Origin: Chaenocephalus aceratus
Taxonomy: Eukaryota > Chordata > Actinopteri > Perciformes > Channichthyidae
DNA: 64,000 nucleotides
Assembly: GCA_023974075.1 (NCBI GenBank)
Contig: JAMFTG010000718.1
Coordinates: 39,321 to 103,320, forward strand
Direction of reading: 5' to 3'
The notes beneath the pieces are model-generated. The model ran no database searches, was not told where the DNA came from, and was given only the letters and a program-made list of their open reading frames with translations. This document shows, piece by piece, positions 23,331-34,840 of this stretch. A program made the position numbers and the translations under genes. Numbering within the stretch: the first letter of the stretch is position 1; the number at the start of each line of letters is the position of its first letter.

Positions 23331-24544
23331 TAATAGCATCGGGTGGAATGGCGTTGACGGACAGATGGACGCCCTTTTTTTTTTGACAGTTGCTGATGAC
23401 AGCTCCTCAAAGTAAACCATCTTCGGGTTGGATTAGTCCTATTTGGTTATTCTAGCAGTGGAAAGGGAGAACTGAGCACTTTGTCACACATAAATAGTTT
23501 AGGGAACATCATTAAAAATAATTGTAATATTATCCTTTAATCCTGATTCCACTGCTTTAAGATACATTATTTAATTTGGCTAAATATGCAGTTTCGGAGG
23601 CAAGGTGAGTCTCTCGTCTCAGCTACACAGATAATTAGGCTGCTAACATCGGTTGAATATAAAAGTATTTATGCGGAGACAAATATGTATTTGCTCAAAT
23701 AGGTCAGAGTAACTATAAGTGCCTTTTAATAGAACAAAGAACGGGTGGGATATCGTGTGTTGTAGTACACAGTGAAGCCATGTTTGGTGTCCATACGCAA
23801 AGCAGCATAAAAGCCTTTATATGCAAATGTTCGGAGTCTCTTTCCTCTCGACTATCCCTTTGAAACGACACTAATTCCAGCTCCTCTGAGACCTCGTAAG
23901 AACTACAAATAAAAAATACTCATGGCCATTAGAACAAAATTAGTGGTGGTGTTTGTTGATTTGTGTTTATAAAGTAAAACCCTCAGATTTGGAGTAAACA
24001 AGGTCATTAATATAAGATGTGTGTATTTCTCCGAGTCAGAATATCATTAGCTGTGTTTTAAATGGAGCTTTAATTAGAATGTGCAACGCTAATGCTGGTG
24101 TGATAAGTCATAACAGGAAGTGGAATGATGTCACGCTCACATGTACGCATACTTGTGATAGATACCGCTTCATCTGGAGGTGGAAGAGACGGAGATCCAC
24201 TTCAGATTCGCCCAATTCCTATCAAAGAAACACTGTCCTTGTTTTAGATTTGTTTTGTTCTCCGCCCACACTGAAGCAGACGTTGATGACACTCAGGGCA
24301 ACCTTGGTGGTTTTCCGCTGCCGCTTCAGATCAGTTGACTGCGCGTACAAAGAAAGCAATGGCTGTGCAAAAAGCTCAAACTACACGTTACCAAACCACA
24401 AGGTCAGACTGCCTTTGATTTCCAGCCGAGCCGCTGGACTTCCATCTCGACTTCATCTGTGTTCATTCGTCTGGATGACTGCACGTCTGCTTCATACTGT
24501 GGCTGTTTGCAAACATCTAATTTTTTTATTGGTCAATTTATTGA
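23331..24544. other. Intron, no feature recognised
   Basis: This is single-copy-looking intron. A 181-codon open frame at 24019-24564 has no recognisable domain, lies inside the intron, and is not annotated as a gene. Confidence 0.5.
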
Positions 24545-24939
24545 ACATTGAACAAGCAAAATAAAAAGGTATAACAAAATAAATTCTCATATAGTTTCCG
24601 TCATGTTCAAAAGGGGCAAGAAGAAGAAGCTTAAGCCGTCTCTGGTCCTCCTCTAGCGTACATTGTTCAAGACAATAAAAGTGTAGGCTATCGTCATCAG
24701 CATCCGTGATATTTGATTAATTGTTTTAAACGCATCCTTTTTTGTACAAAACAAACAAAAATATATTTAACTTTTACAACGACAAGACATCACTTCACAG
24801 TTCCTGCTCATAACAGACGGGATGTGGTTTCTAAATAATAGTTTTAGAGCAGATACAAGTTGCACAGTGTCAGCTCATCATTACAGTTATTGCACAGATG
24901 CAGTTTCCTCAACATGTGTATGTTTCTCTCCGTGTGGAA
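24545..24939 (-). mobile_element. LINE 3' end fragment (antisense)
   Basis: The block at 24585-24660 (tcatgttcaaaaggggcaag, agaagaagctta, tctggtcct) recurs at 29070-29130, and its first words at 61488-61502. The stretch 24844-24935 read on the minus strand gives a C-terminal coding end containing CNNCNDEL. It parallels the better-preserved WNNCNDEI end at 29319-29400. The piece is truncated at 24940, where it joins another repeat. Confidence 0.7.
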
Positions 24940-25011
24940 AGGATTATGGGTAATGCTGCAATGATCTGTTTGGTGTTTCAGCCAATCAGAGACAGGCTCT
25001 GGATATCTGAG
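24940..25011 (+). mobile_element. Fragment of the TTAA-flanked element
   Basis: The stretch from ggattatgggtaatgctgca to gacaggctctggatat matches the right part of the elements at 12525-12600 and 53967-54035. Both ends of that element are missing here. Confidence 0.85.
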
Positions 25012-25592
25012 AACATGCTGCTGTAATGAAAACAAATCCCAGTTCAGGATCAATAAAGTATATTTGATCTCATCTCAATCTTGCACAACAATATCTTAAA
25101 CAGTAATGGTCGTTGTGCAACTTCCCCAGAGTCTCCATTTTATTTCAAGAAAACGTCCGTCAGTGAACTTGCATGGTGTCCTCTCCGCTTTCCTTAATAG
25201 ACAGGAAAGCAATTCAGCCACAAGACATGCTGTGTTTTGAGTAATGGACGTGACTCACTTTTCCTCGACTGGAGGAATGTGCCCTCCACCCTCGCTGTTC
25301 CTCCGTCTCTCCCACCTACACACAACACGCTGCTGCCGAATGGATCCAGTTCACTGCTACGTTTCTTCCAAGTAATTCTGGCCGATGTTGGAAATCACTA
25401 ACGGGAATGGAAGTAGAGGAGGCAGCGTGACTCCAAACATGATAAATTACAGCACACTCATCATAAAGACTTGGAATGCAATGGACGTATCATATTAATG
25501 ATATATGGAAACTATTCGAATACCAACATGAACTCGCTCGGTCGAAAAAGGATATACTCGATGTTACATGATCCATCCAAACTGTACACATA
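25012..25592. other. Intron, no feature recognised
   Basis: No gene, RNA or repeat structure is recognised between the element fragment and the 57-bp array. Confidence 0.5.
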
Positions 25593-25596
25593 TTAA

Positions 25597-26350
25597 AGAG
25601 GACATCCTGCTGATGTTCAGGTGTGTATCAGTATGTAGTGCTCTACTTCAAAGAGTCCTCTCCTGCTGATGTTCAGGTGTTTCAGTATGTAGTGTCCTAC
25701 TTCAAAGAGTCCTCTCCTGCTGTGTTCAGGTATATATCAGTAGTAGTGTCTCTACTTTAAAGAGTCCTCTCCTGCTGATGTTCAGGTGTATATCAGTATG
25801 TAGTGTCTCTACTTCAAAGAGTCCTCTCCTGCTGATGTTCAGGTGTATATCAGTATGTAGTGTCTCTACTTTAAAGAGTCCTCTCCTGCTGATGTTCAGT
25901 GTATATCAGTATGTAGTGTCTCTACTTTAAAGAGTCCTCTCCTGCTGATGTTCAGGTGTATATCAGTATGTAGTGTCTCTACTTTAAAGAGTCCTCTCCT
26001 GCTGATGTTCAGGTGTATATCAGTATGTAGTGTCTCTACTTTAAAGAGTCCTCTCCTGCTGCTGTTCAGGTGTATGTCAGTAGTGTCTCTACTTTAAGAG
26101 TCCTCTCCTGCTGATGTTCAGGTGTATATCAGTATGTAGTGTCTCTACTTTAAAGAGTCCTCTCCTGCTGATGTTCAGGTGTATATCAGTATGTAGTGTC
26201 TCTACTTTAAAGAGTCCTCTCCTGCTGATGTTCAGGTGTATCAGTATGTAGTGTCTCCACTTTAAAGAGTCCTTCTGCTGATGTTCAGGTGTATATCAGT
26301 ATGTAGTGTCTCCACTTTAAGAGTCCTCTCCTGCTATGTCCAGGTGTATA
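25597..26350 (+). repeat. 57-bp minisatellite, about 13 units
   Basis: The unit is about 57 bp (tatatcagtatgtagtgtct, then ctactttaaagagtcctctc, then ctgctgatgttcaggtg). Several units have 1-6-bp deletions. The array begins just after TTAA (25593-25596) and AGAGGACATCCTG, which looks like the end of a common fish inverted-repeat element. The array probably grew inside such an element. The matching right end was not found. Confidence 0.9.
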
Positions 26351-26359
26351 TCAGTAACC

Positions 26360-26440
26360 CTGTCTACTCTGATTGGTTATTGCTGGCTCTGTTGTGATTG
26401 ATCAACCGCTAAGCGAGGTCCCGCCCCTTAGCCTATCACG
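26360..26440 (+). repeat. Single unit related to the 99-bp array
   Basis: The stretch from tgtctactctgattggttat to gaggtcccgccccttag matches one unit of the array at 26966-27756. It differs at a few bases and lacks the cttgctggc context in full. It lies 210 bp upstream of the exon at 26652, so that exon is flanked by related repeats on both sides. Confidence 0.85.
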
Positions 26441-26651
26441 TAAAATGTGTTTTATAAAAGTATGAGTATTGCATAGTGATGTCACCATGTTCAGGAAGTA
26501 AACAAAGGCGTCGATGGGGGAGAATCAGGGAAAAAAAGTTGGGATTTTAGCCTTTGCAGTCCACTTACACGCACCAAAACAAACATGGCCTTTCAATTTC
26601 TACCACAATCGTGTGTTCCCAAAATAAACAATGTCTTCTGTCTTGTTTCAG

Positions 26652-26830
26652 GACTCGAGGAGGAGTCCCCCCCCTGCATGCAGCGGTGCCTCGAGGAGCC
26701 GCCCCCAGAGGAGCCCCCCCCAGCCGGGCTCCTTCCTCCAGAGGGCGGGCGGTCCAGAGAGCCAGGGGCGCCCCCCGACCGCAGGGTACCGGCCGCCCCC
26801 CCCCTCGTTCAGGACACTTACGGAGAATAT
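26652..26830 (+). CDS. khdrbs3: khdrbs3 exon: RG/proline-rich region, frame disturbed
   Basis: This 179-bp exon has acceptor ttgtttcag and donor gtgagt. It takes the last base of the split Arg codon from the previous exon, then gives TRGGVPPLHAAVPRGAAPRG, APPSRAPSSRGRAVQRARGA. From the C run at 26771-26776 the expected GYRPPPP is in a different frame, and after the C run at 26796-26804 the expected QDTYGEY is in the third frame. One base missing from each run would restore 181 bp and a phase-0 end that joins the next exon. Read literally, the joined transcript would shift frame. In the family this region carries RG motifs (arginine methylation) and proline-rich SH3-binding stretches. Exon identity is clear; the frame problem is probably assembly error in homopolymers but cannot be settled here. 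Confidence 0.9.
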
Positions 26831-26965
26831 GTGAGTACATGGAGACGCAAGAAAATGCGTTGTCTTGGATGTCTTTTTTTTCTAACCCAGGCATATTGAT
26901 TTGTGCATCTTGCAGTATTTTTATTCAAAGATTCAATATTATGGACTTACTATGGACTAAGCAAT

Positions 26966-27756
26966 CTGTCTGCTCTGATTGGTTAGCTTGCTGGCTCTGT
27001 TGTGATAGGTCAACCGCTAAGAGAGGTCCCGCCCCTTAAACACAACACAGAGATACACTTAGGACTGTCCGCTCTGATTGGTTAGCTTGCTGGCTGTGTT
27101 GTGATTGGTCAACCGCTAAGAGAGGTCCCGCCCCTTATACACAACACAGAGATACACTTGGGACTGTCCGCTCTGATTGGTTAGCTTGCTGGATCTGTTG
27201 TGATTGGTCAACAGCTAAGAGGTCCCGCCCCTTATACACAACACAGAGATACACTTGGGACTGTCCGCTCTGATTGGTTAGCTTGCTGGCACTGTTGTGA
27301 TTGGTCAACCGCTAAGAGAGGTCCCGCCCCTTATACACAACACAGAGAAACACTTAGGACTGTCTGCTCTGATTGGTTAGCTTGCTGGCTCTGTTGTGAT
27401 TGGTCGACCGCTAAGAGGTCCCGCCCCTTATACACAACACAGAGATCCACTTAGGACTGTCCGCTCTGATTGGTTAGCTTGCTGGCGCTGTTGTGATTGG
27501 TCAACCGCTAAGAGAGGTCCCGCCCCTTATACACAACACAGAGATACACTTAGGACTGTCTGCACTGATTGGTTAGCTTGCTGGCTCTGTTGTGATTGGT
27601 CAACCGCTAAGAGAGGTCCCGCCCCTTATACACAACACAGAGATACACTTAGGACTGTCTGCTCTGATTGGTTAGCTTGCTGGCTCTGTTGTGATAGGTC
27701 AACCGCTAAGAGGTCCCGCCCCTTATACACAACACAGAGATCCACTTAGGACTCTC
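26966..27756 (+). repeat. 99-bp minisatellite, 8 units, with CCAAT/GC-box-like words
   Basis: Each unit (about 95-99 bp) contains ctctgattggttagcttgct, then tgttgtgattggtcaaccgc, then gaggtcccgccccttatac. Units start with ctctgattgg or cactgattgg near 26970, 27070, 27171, 27268, 27367, 27462, 27562 and 27661. Some units lack four bases (agag). The array starts about 135 bp after the splice donor of the preceding exon. Open frames through it are incidental. Confidence 0.95.
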
Positions 27757-29014
27757 TAAGGATTTATATTTTAGAATCACTTGTATTCCAAGTGCTGAAA
27801 GGGGCTTTGTTGTCTTTTTTTCTGTTAGTCTGAGAGCAGTATAAGTAGAGTTTATTGTATGTGCGCACATATTTGGCCAAAAATGCTAATTATGAACAAC
27901 ATGAAGTCAGTTATTGTAGATGGTAAATTGTACACATCTAATTCTAATGAATGAAACACTTATAGAACTCACTACAGGAAAGGTAAAACTCCAAAAAGCA
28001 CAATACGGCTTCTCTAAAAATCATTATCTAAACAAACGGCACTATTTATTTATGCCCTTGTGTTGAAAGGTGCTATATAAATACACTGGCCTCTCTACAC
28101 ATCTTGAAATATCAGCATGTAGGAATTGAACTCCATCGTATTTCGTCTGTTGTCTTGCTCCTCATCAGGCAGCAAAAAGACTGTGGAGTTGTTATTGCAT
28201 TCATTATTGTGCTTGGTCTCGTAGCTTACCTGCACCGGTCTAATGGGACCCTGGCTGTAATATCAACAGCTGCCACGGATGAATATATTAAGCCTGGAGT
28301 CAGACTATTCGTGCATCCGCCAGGAGAGTCTCTTGCCGCACTGTCAAGGCAAACTCCCAGAGGACCAGGGCATCAGCGTTGCATATTTATCAGAAAGGAA
28401 GAGAGGGGAGGTTGGCCCGCGATCGGAAATTGCCACAGAAACCCATACCTAACCACATCTGACAGGTTTATTCAGAGGTTGTAATTCAAATGTGTGGAGG
28501 TCGTGGGGAATGACTCGTGGACCAGCTGTTTCCCATCATTGTCACAGTTGTAAACCGCGTCCCCCGACACCTGCGCCAGTGGGTGGAGAAAGAAGAAGAA
28601 AGACCCCCAACATCTGCCGGATGATAAATCTAACCACATCGTTGCAAATTAGAAGCTGAATGAGTTTGACTCGGTGTTATCTGAATACATCACCATCCCG
28701 GGACAAGCGTTCTCCGGCGGGTGACAAATAGGCTCTTGTGTTCATCAATGAAATGACAAAGAGACATTTGTAGCCTTCATTTATCACAGCTTAACATTTG
28801 CTCTTGTGCATGTTGTGTCTTCGCCGTGCACATCAACACGGGCCGCGACTTTTGTTCAGTTTGAGGCGCTCACTTCCTCGTTCTTTGTCATATTCAAAGC
28901 ACCAACCTGAGTACAGGCCGGAAAAACAGACAAGGACATTTTTTTTTTTTTATATATTCTTTTTTTTTTTTTTTTCACTCAGATTAATAAATATAACAAA
29001 GTACCAAAAAAAAA
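27757..29014. other. Intron, mostly unrecognised
   Basis: No gene is visible. A short retroposon-like tail (gttgaaaggtgctatataaa) is at about 28062-28082. The 126-codon frame at 28104-28484 has no family likeness. Confidence 0.5.
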
Positions 29015-29600
29015 AATAACAAACAAAAAAAAATAAATAAAAATAATAATAATGTTCAGATAGTCTCTGTTCATGTTCAACAGGGGCAAGAAGAAGCTTA
29101 AAAAAACTGTTCTGGTCCTACCCCCTCTAGCATATATTTTTCTTATAAAACATTAGGTCATCGTCATCAGCGACATGTTTGTCTTGTTAATCTTTTTTTT
29201 TTTTTACAAAACAATCAAAGAAATTACTTTTTACAAATACAAGAAATAACAACAAATGGGATTTTACAGGTCCTGTTCATAACCATTAATGATTTGGCTC
29301 CTAAATAATACTTTCAGGTTAGATAGACTTGTACAATATTTCATCGTTACAGTTATTCCACAGACTAACACCTTTTGATGAGATGCAATGAAGTTTGGCA
29401 TTTGTTCGTACGGGTGGTTTTTTGAAAATGCAGTTTCCTCTCAACGTGTGTACGCTTTCTCTCTGTGTGAAAAGTCCCTGGATGTTATGAGGTAATTGTT
29501 GATTTGCGGCTTTGAACATAATTTGAATAGTTTTATAGTCAACCAGGTCTTGTAGTTTTAGTGTTTCTAGTTTGATGGACAATTTATTTGTTGGTTCTCT
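29015..29600 (-). mobile_element. LINE C-terminal coding and 3' end (antisense)
   Basis: On the minus strand an 87-codon frame (29582 to 29319) ends with HTLRGNCIFKKPPVRTN and GVSLWNNCNDEI, resembling the C-terminus of fish non-LTR retrotransposon ORF2. It is followed (lower coordinates) by a 3' region with cttcttgcccctgttgaac and A/T-rich tracts near 28940-29060. The 5' part, including the polymerase domain, is absent. A related but worse copy is at 24545-24939. Confidence 0.75.
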
Positions 29601-29671
29601 GTAGGTAGTTTTATGTATAACTCGTTTGAGTTATACATAAACTGGTTATATATATGGACATAACAACAACA

Positions 29672-29860
29672 TAGCGTAGTGGTGGTCTAATGGATAGTGA
29701 GGTGGGCTGAAGATTGGACGGTTGTGAGTTCAAATCCCGGCAGGAACACCACCACTAGTGTGCCCTTGAGTAAGGCCCTTAGTTACTCCAGGGAGAATGT
29801 CCCTGTAATCGGTCATTGTAAGTCGCTTTGGATGAAAGCGTCAGCTAAATGAAATGTAAC
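29672..29860 (+). mobile_element. tRNA-derived SINE
   Basis: The head carries a perfect A-box-like word tggtctaatgg (29692-29702) and a B-box-like gttcaaatcc about 35 bp later, as in a pol III promoter. The body ends with gtcgctttggatgaaagcgt and cagctaaatgaaatgtaa, the tail common to many fish SINEs and their partner LINE. Unrelated A-rich intron lies on both sides, and no clear duplication was found. Confidence 0.85.
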
Positions 29861-31119
29861 AGGGGAATATGGCACAAAGAAAACAACAAAGAAACATGAT
29901 AAAATATGTTACGCTCGGCTCATTAGAAAAACAAAAGAAACAAACAAATAATTAATCGAAAAGACAGTCTACAACATTTCATAAAACTCGGTTGACAGCC
30001 CAATACATAAACAACCAAAAACACACTGTTAGAAATTAAAATCAATGTTTTATGGCATAATGTACCTTAAACATACCGTCAGTTTAAATGCTATTTTATT
30101 CTGGAAAAAAACGGAAGTTCTCAATACCAAGCTTTTATTCTGAAAATCCTTCATGACGACATCCGGGACTACCGCCCATTAGTATCATTAAAGCGGCTAT
30201 TGATGCCGTTAACCTGTATTACATATACAGTTATGAAAGAGATAAGGAGGAGAAAAGGCATGTGGAAGTAAGCAATGAATGTAAAATGTCGAAATCCTCC
30301 GTTTAACGCGATATCGGACACAGACGACCGAGGGGGGAAGTCTCCTCCATCACTACAGCTCCCAGAGAGGAGGAGTGAACAGCCAGCAAGCGGGAAGGAC
30401 GAATTGTGGGCTCTCTTCTGCACGACCAGCACCGGGGAGAGGAAGCTGCAGACTTTCTCTCCTGACTGGACAATATCCTGTTTGTAACATTACCGCGATT
30501 TTTATTAATTAAAGTACCAATTTTGAACCTTCTCAGAGACTCCATTTAGTCTGCTTTTTAACCTTCTCTCCTGGACGCGAGAACGAACACGGCATAACAC
30601 ACACAACATGTCAAGCATATGAATTATTCCTATATTCCAACTGTTCATTAGAGCTTGTGCCATCTTTTGATTTCTTGTGGCACATTTCTAACAAAATAAA
30701 CTGTCTTTTGAAACCCTTTAATTTCGATCTGCCCTTGATTGAGTTTTACAATAAGTATTTTACCCAGAGGAATAATTGTATTTCTTATTTCAAAGCCCTA
30801 TCTCTGTCTGGATGTTTCCATATTCTAGCTCAGTTAAAGCTTTGTATCAAAATTCCCCTCAATCCATAGTTGCCAAACTAAATCAGAGATGTTGTTTCTT
30901 GGCAGCCCCATCAATCTTGAATGGTTATTACGATTGCAAATCCCATTTAATGTCGTTCATTAGCGGTTTGCGCGCTGTCTTACCTGCTTGCTAATCCCAT
31001 TGGATATGATGTCATTCTCATTTCATTAACAGTCTATTGGTGTATGCGTGTCATATTGTTTCTGTTGTTGTGCTATTCAACGTTGCCACCCTGAAATCCA
31101 CAGTCCAGTCAAGCAGCTC
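29861..31119. other. Intron, no feature recognised
   Basis: AT-rich intron with only short frames of no recognised family. Confidence 0.5.
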
Positions 31120-31653
31120 TACGGGTGTCAAATTCAATTTCATCGCGGGCCCATCAGCATTATGGCTGCACTCAAAGGGCCGGTTGTAACGTTAAGACTA
31201 TATCAATACTATCGTTTATATTAATTATTATATTACATTATTGCCTCTGCATTGGATTATTCTCATAGGGTATATCTTCCTCATTAACTTAACTCTCTGA
31301 AGCAGAAGTCCAGGCAAATAATTCCAAGTCTCTTCAGTGAGAATGTCACAAAATGATTTAAAAAGAAAAGCCAGATTCTAGAAAAACAAAGAAAAATATG
31401 TGAAATAAAAAAGTGAAATTTTGGGGGAAAAAATAACATTTTAAAAAGAAAAACTCTAATTCTTAGGGAAAAAAGCATATTTTGGAAAAGAAATGTCAAA
31501 TTCTGAGAAAAAGTCAAATTGTAGATGCATTGTGGGACATGTAGTTTATGTAACCGTATAATAAACATATTATTTTTGCAAGCTCTTGTGGGGCCACAGA
31601 AAATGATGTCGCGGGCCGGATTTGGCCCCCGGGCCTTGAGTTTGACACCCCTG
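31120..31653. mobile_element. hAT (Charlie-type) MITE
   Basis: The right end reads ggccttgagtttgacacccctg. The left end is the inverse (acgggtgtcaaattca), with gcgggccc near each end (cgcgggccggatttggcccc on the right). It belongs to the same family as 59011-59580. The right flank starts ATCTAGAG, fitting the nTCTAGAn target preference recalled for Charlie-like elements, but the left flank does not match, so no duplication is claimed. Confidence 0.75.
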
Positions 31654-31718
31654 ATCTAGAGCTACACGTTTTGTTTTTGTTCATGCAGACGCTTAATTCC
31701 TCTGGGTGAGAAGACGAC

Positions 31719-32298
31719 TGCAGCTTTCACACCAGCGCTTTTCCCTTTCTAGCTCCGAGCGGGAGCTTTTCTGGTTCAGCTCCGGTTTCCCCTTTCTGCT
31801 CCCGCTCTGTGCACACCGCCCAGAGCTGCCGCTGCTGCGTCATGACGTCACCGTTTACGTGCCTGCTTCATAAAATCCAAACCGCTCGGATATCCCTCAC
31901 GTCGACAACAACAAAACAACAACAACAATGGCCGATTGTATTGAAGCACTGTTCGCTTTGGTTATCCTCTTACGAAACGAAATGGAAGGCATCGGACGAC
32001 TTTACAAGGGACGACTTTACTTGGAACTTTACAAACATCACATGCGAAATGCAAGACTTCTTTGTGGTCTTCAGCTTCAACGACGAATCTTCCCCCGCCT
32101 CGACGTAAGAGAGACTTAAGCGACGCCGCCTCTTAGCTCCGAAGCTCTTGCCTCTAGACCGACAATTTTTTGGAGCTGGAAGTGAACCGGATTCCGGAGC
32201 TAAGAGGCGGCGCCTCTGCGGTGTGAACAGGAAAAACCGGTACTTTTCAGGCTCCAGCTCCGAGCCGGAGCTGAAAACGCGTTGGTGTGAAAGGGGCA
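31719..32298. mobile_element. MITE with CTTTCACACC termini
   Basis: The left end tgcagctttcacaccagcgc and the right end (inverse tgccCCTTTCACACCAACGC) are inverted. Just inside lie gctccgagcgggagc and the inverse gctccgagccggagc. It holds a 63-codon frame at 31928-32119 beginning MADCIEALFALVILLRNEME, which could be the remnant start of a transposase. No target duplication was resolved. Confidence 0.7.
31928..32119 (+). pseudogene. Short transposon-derived frame, function unknown
   Basis: A 63-codon frame begins at an ATG preceded by aacaacaac and lies wholly inside the 31719-32298 element. It is basic, with a run like RLYKGRLYLELYKHH. I do not recognise a complete domain. Its place suggests the remnant N-terminus of an element-encoded protein. 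Confidence 0.35.
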
Positions 32299-34364
32299 TA
32301 AGACATGTTCAATGCACGTGGGTTGGTATGTTGTATGTGACATCCTTTCAGATACAGTAATCTGTTCTGAGCACTGTGGGTCCTCAGTGACGTGTTCTCG
32401 ATATCCTTGTAGCTTTTGTAATATAAATCTGGTTTAATGGTGAACATATCTCATATGCAGTAATAACGAAACTACATCCATTATTTGGTGTGGCAGGCAA
32501 GTCATGATAAGATTTTAACCTGTCCACAAAAATCATCTTTCAATTTAATTTCAGTCATTATTTGGGATGTGTTATAAATGCAGCTGCTTGGCATTAGGCA
32601 TGTCATTGATGGTTGATGGATCTTTGATGATGCTCTGAGGGATGAACCCGGGTGACTTTGGTGATCCGCTGCCTTTTCATGTAGCGTCACCAGAAGGTCC
32701 AATGGTCACTTTGTGAGATACTTTGGGTTATGAGAAAAAAACGATTCATCCATTCCTAATAAATATGTTTCTTTGCTGACATGATGAACTAAGATGTTGA
32801 ACCAAGCACCCAGGAAGTGCTAGCAAAAATGTGTTTTACCTAAATCCACTACGAACACTTTGAACCTGTTCAGCCCCAAGCCTGGTTTTCAGGTCTCAGG
32901 CTCGAAAATGACATTCCCAGAACAAATGACCATATCTTCACTTCTAAAAGAGGAAAATTAATAATCTTTTTTCTCAAAGTAATGATAAACCTGTGAGTTG
33001 AATGTAGAAAAGTCAGAATCAATATAGATGTTTTTATTTGAAAGAAAATTCAGATTGAACATGGTGAAAAACTGTAAATTATAGTGTCCGTCCAAAAATT
33101 ATGTTTTACTTATAGTGAAAACTACCCTTGAATGATGGTAAGGTAGACTAAAAGCTTTAGGAATCCAAAGTACAACATATAATAAGTACCCTGCATCAAG
33201 ATTGAAGCAAAACAAGTGACATTTGACCTTTTTAGAGAGGTTTAGCAAAAAAAACTCCACCTCTGGGGTGATTTGGGTGGAAATGGGCGTGTTTACCGTT
33301 TCTCTGGAACCCATTGGTCGATTCTGGTGATTGACATCTCTTATTAACCGTTAGACCCAATAGAACCGAAGGGGGATTTCCACATACACACCACACGTTA
33401 AAGCCCTTATTTAAATCAGTAGGGTCTACAAGGTATACAAGGCACTTTAAACACTTTATCCAGTTCTCTTTGTAAATCCATGTGTTGAAGGTTTTAAACG
33501 TATCGATGCTACATTGTTAGCATGTTGACATTAGCATTACATTCACGGAGCCTACAACATATATGGTAATTTATTTCAATGGCCACCTGTCAACAACAAC
33601 ATCCCCAGTTTGAACCCATTTCTCAGCCGAGGTTATTTTGTGTACAGTTAGCATTTCTCACACATCCTGCATGACTCTGCAAATCATAAACAGGAAGAGC
33701 TTCAGAGGCAGTGATTGTGAATGATCTTTCCCTGTGAAGATATTTCTGGAGGTCTAATTCAGTCATGACATGAATCCCCCTGATAACACGGACAGATGTG
33801 AGTACTTTATTTAAAACTCGGATGAAGAGATCGAAACCAAGGCGGTAGAGTAACAGAAAGGAAAGCTGGGACATTTGTCAAGTGTAACACAACAGGGCGG
33901 TGATACTTCAACTTGATGCATGGGCCAACTTTCTGGCGCCCTCGATCTGATAACTTCAGCATTTCCACCCCTGCAGCAGAAAAAAGCTTCAGCGTGTTCA
34001 GCGTTCTGAGGTATGCTGGCAGGAAGAGCCAAATATATGACACGCAGCTTTGAGAGATCTTGAGACGCAGACGGATGACCGAGGGTTACAGATGCTGGGT
34101 GCTTTCTTTGAAGACTATTGGGTCTTTTAGCTTTTATTTTGCTGTGGCACAGATGTGCGGAGGCGAGACTTTGTCATCTTTGAACAGATGGCATCGTACT
34201 AATGTCCTCCGAGAAGAACAAGGCTCTTGATTTGCTTCATTTTTACTGCTTTGTTGTTTGCATGTGTGACACTGCTTGGGTTTACAGACACGTGCATTTC
34301 CAAACATTTGGACTAGCTATGTTGTAAATGTATTATCTCTTGGATTTACACACGGCATCTATTG
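32299..34364. other. Intron, no feature recognised
   Basis: Two kilobases of intron with no recognisable repeat borders and only short frames without family likeness. Confidence 0.5.
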
Positions 34365-34775
34365 CACGTCTGTCCGTCCTGGGAGAGGGATCCCCTCCTC
34401 TGTTGCTCTCCCATGTTCCCTTTAAACTGTGGGTTTTCTCTGGAAGTTTTTCCTTGTACGATGTGAGGGTCTGAGGACACAGGGTCTAAGGACAGAGAGT
34501 CTAAGGACAGAGGGTCTAAGGATAGAGGGTCTAAGGATAGAGGGTCTAAGGACAAAGGGTCTAAAGACAGAGGGTCTAAGGACAGAGGGTCTGAGGACAG
34601 AGGGTCTGAGGACAGAGGGTCTAAGGACAGAGGGTCTAAGGACAGAGGGTCTAAGGACAGAGGGTGTCGTATTGTCATACTGATATTCTGTACAAACGGT
34701 GAAGACCACTGAGATATATGTAACATTTGTGATATTGGGCTATAAATAAACATTGATTGATTGATAAGCAGTTGT
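34365..34775 (+). mobile_element. Retroposon with (TTGA)n tail and internal 15-bp array
   Basis: The piece starts gtctgtccgtcctgggagag, continues tggaagtttttccttgtacg, and ends gtgatattgggctataaata followed by attgattgattgat. This is the 3' end layout of a common fish retroposon. It has been enlarged by a 15-bp tandem array. The tail joins closely to the hAT-like element that follows. Confidence 0.7.
34466..34665 (+). repeat. 15-bp minisatellite, about 13 units
   Basis: The unit is gggtctaaggacaga with g/a and c/t changes (ctgagg, gatagag, aaagacag). The surrounding retroposon would normally carry one such unit, since the flanking words gatgtgagggtct and gagggtgtcgtat close on it. The array therefore looks like an expansion of an element-internal word. 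Confidence 0.9.
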
Positions 34776-34840
34776 CGGCGAAGTTCAGTATGTTAGGACC
34801 AGAGGTGGGAAGTAGTGGAGTACAAATACTTTGTTACTGT

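Noticed and set aside
24019..24564. 181-codon open frame in intron
   Set aside because: No recognisable domain, no family resemblance, and the composition of ordinary intron. One such frame is expected by chance in 64 kb.
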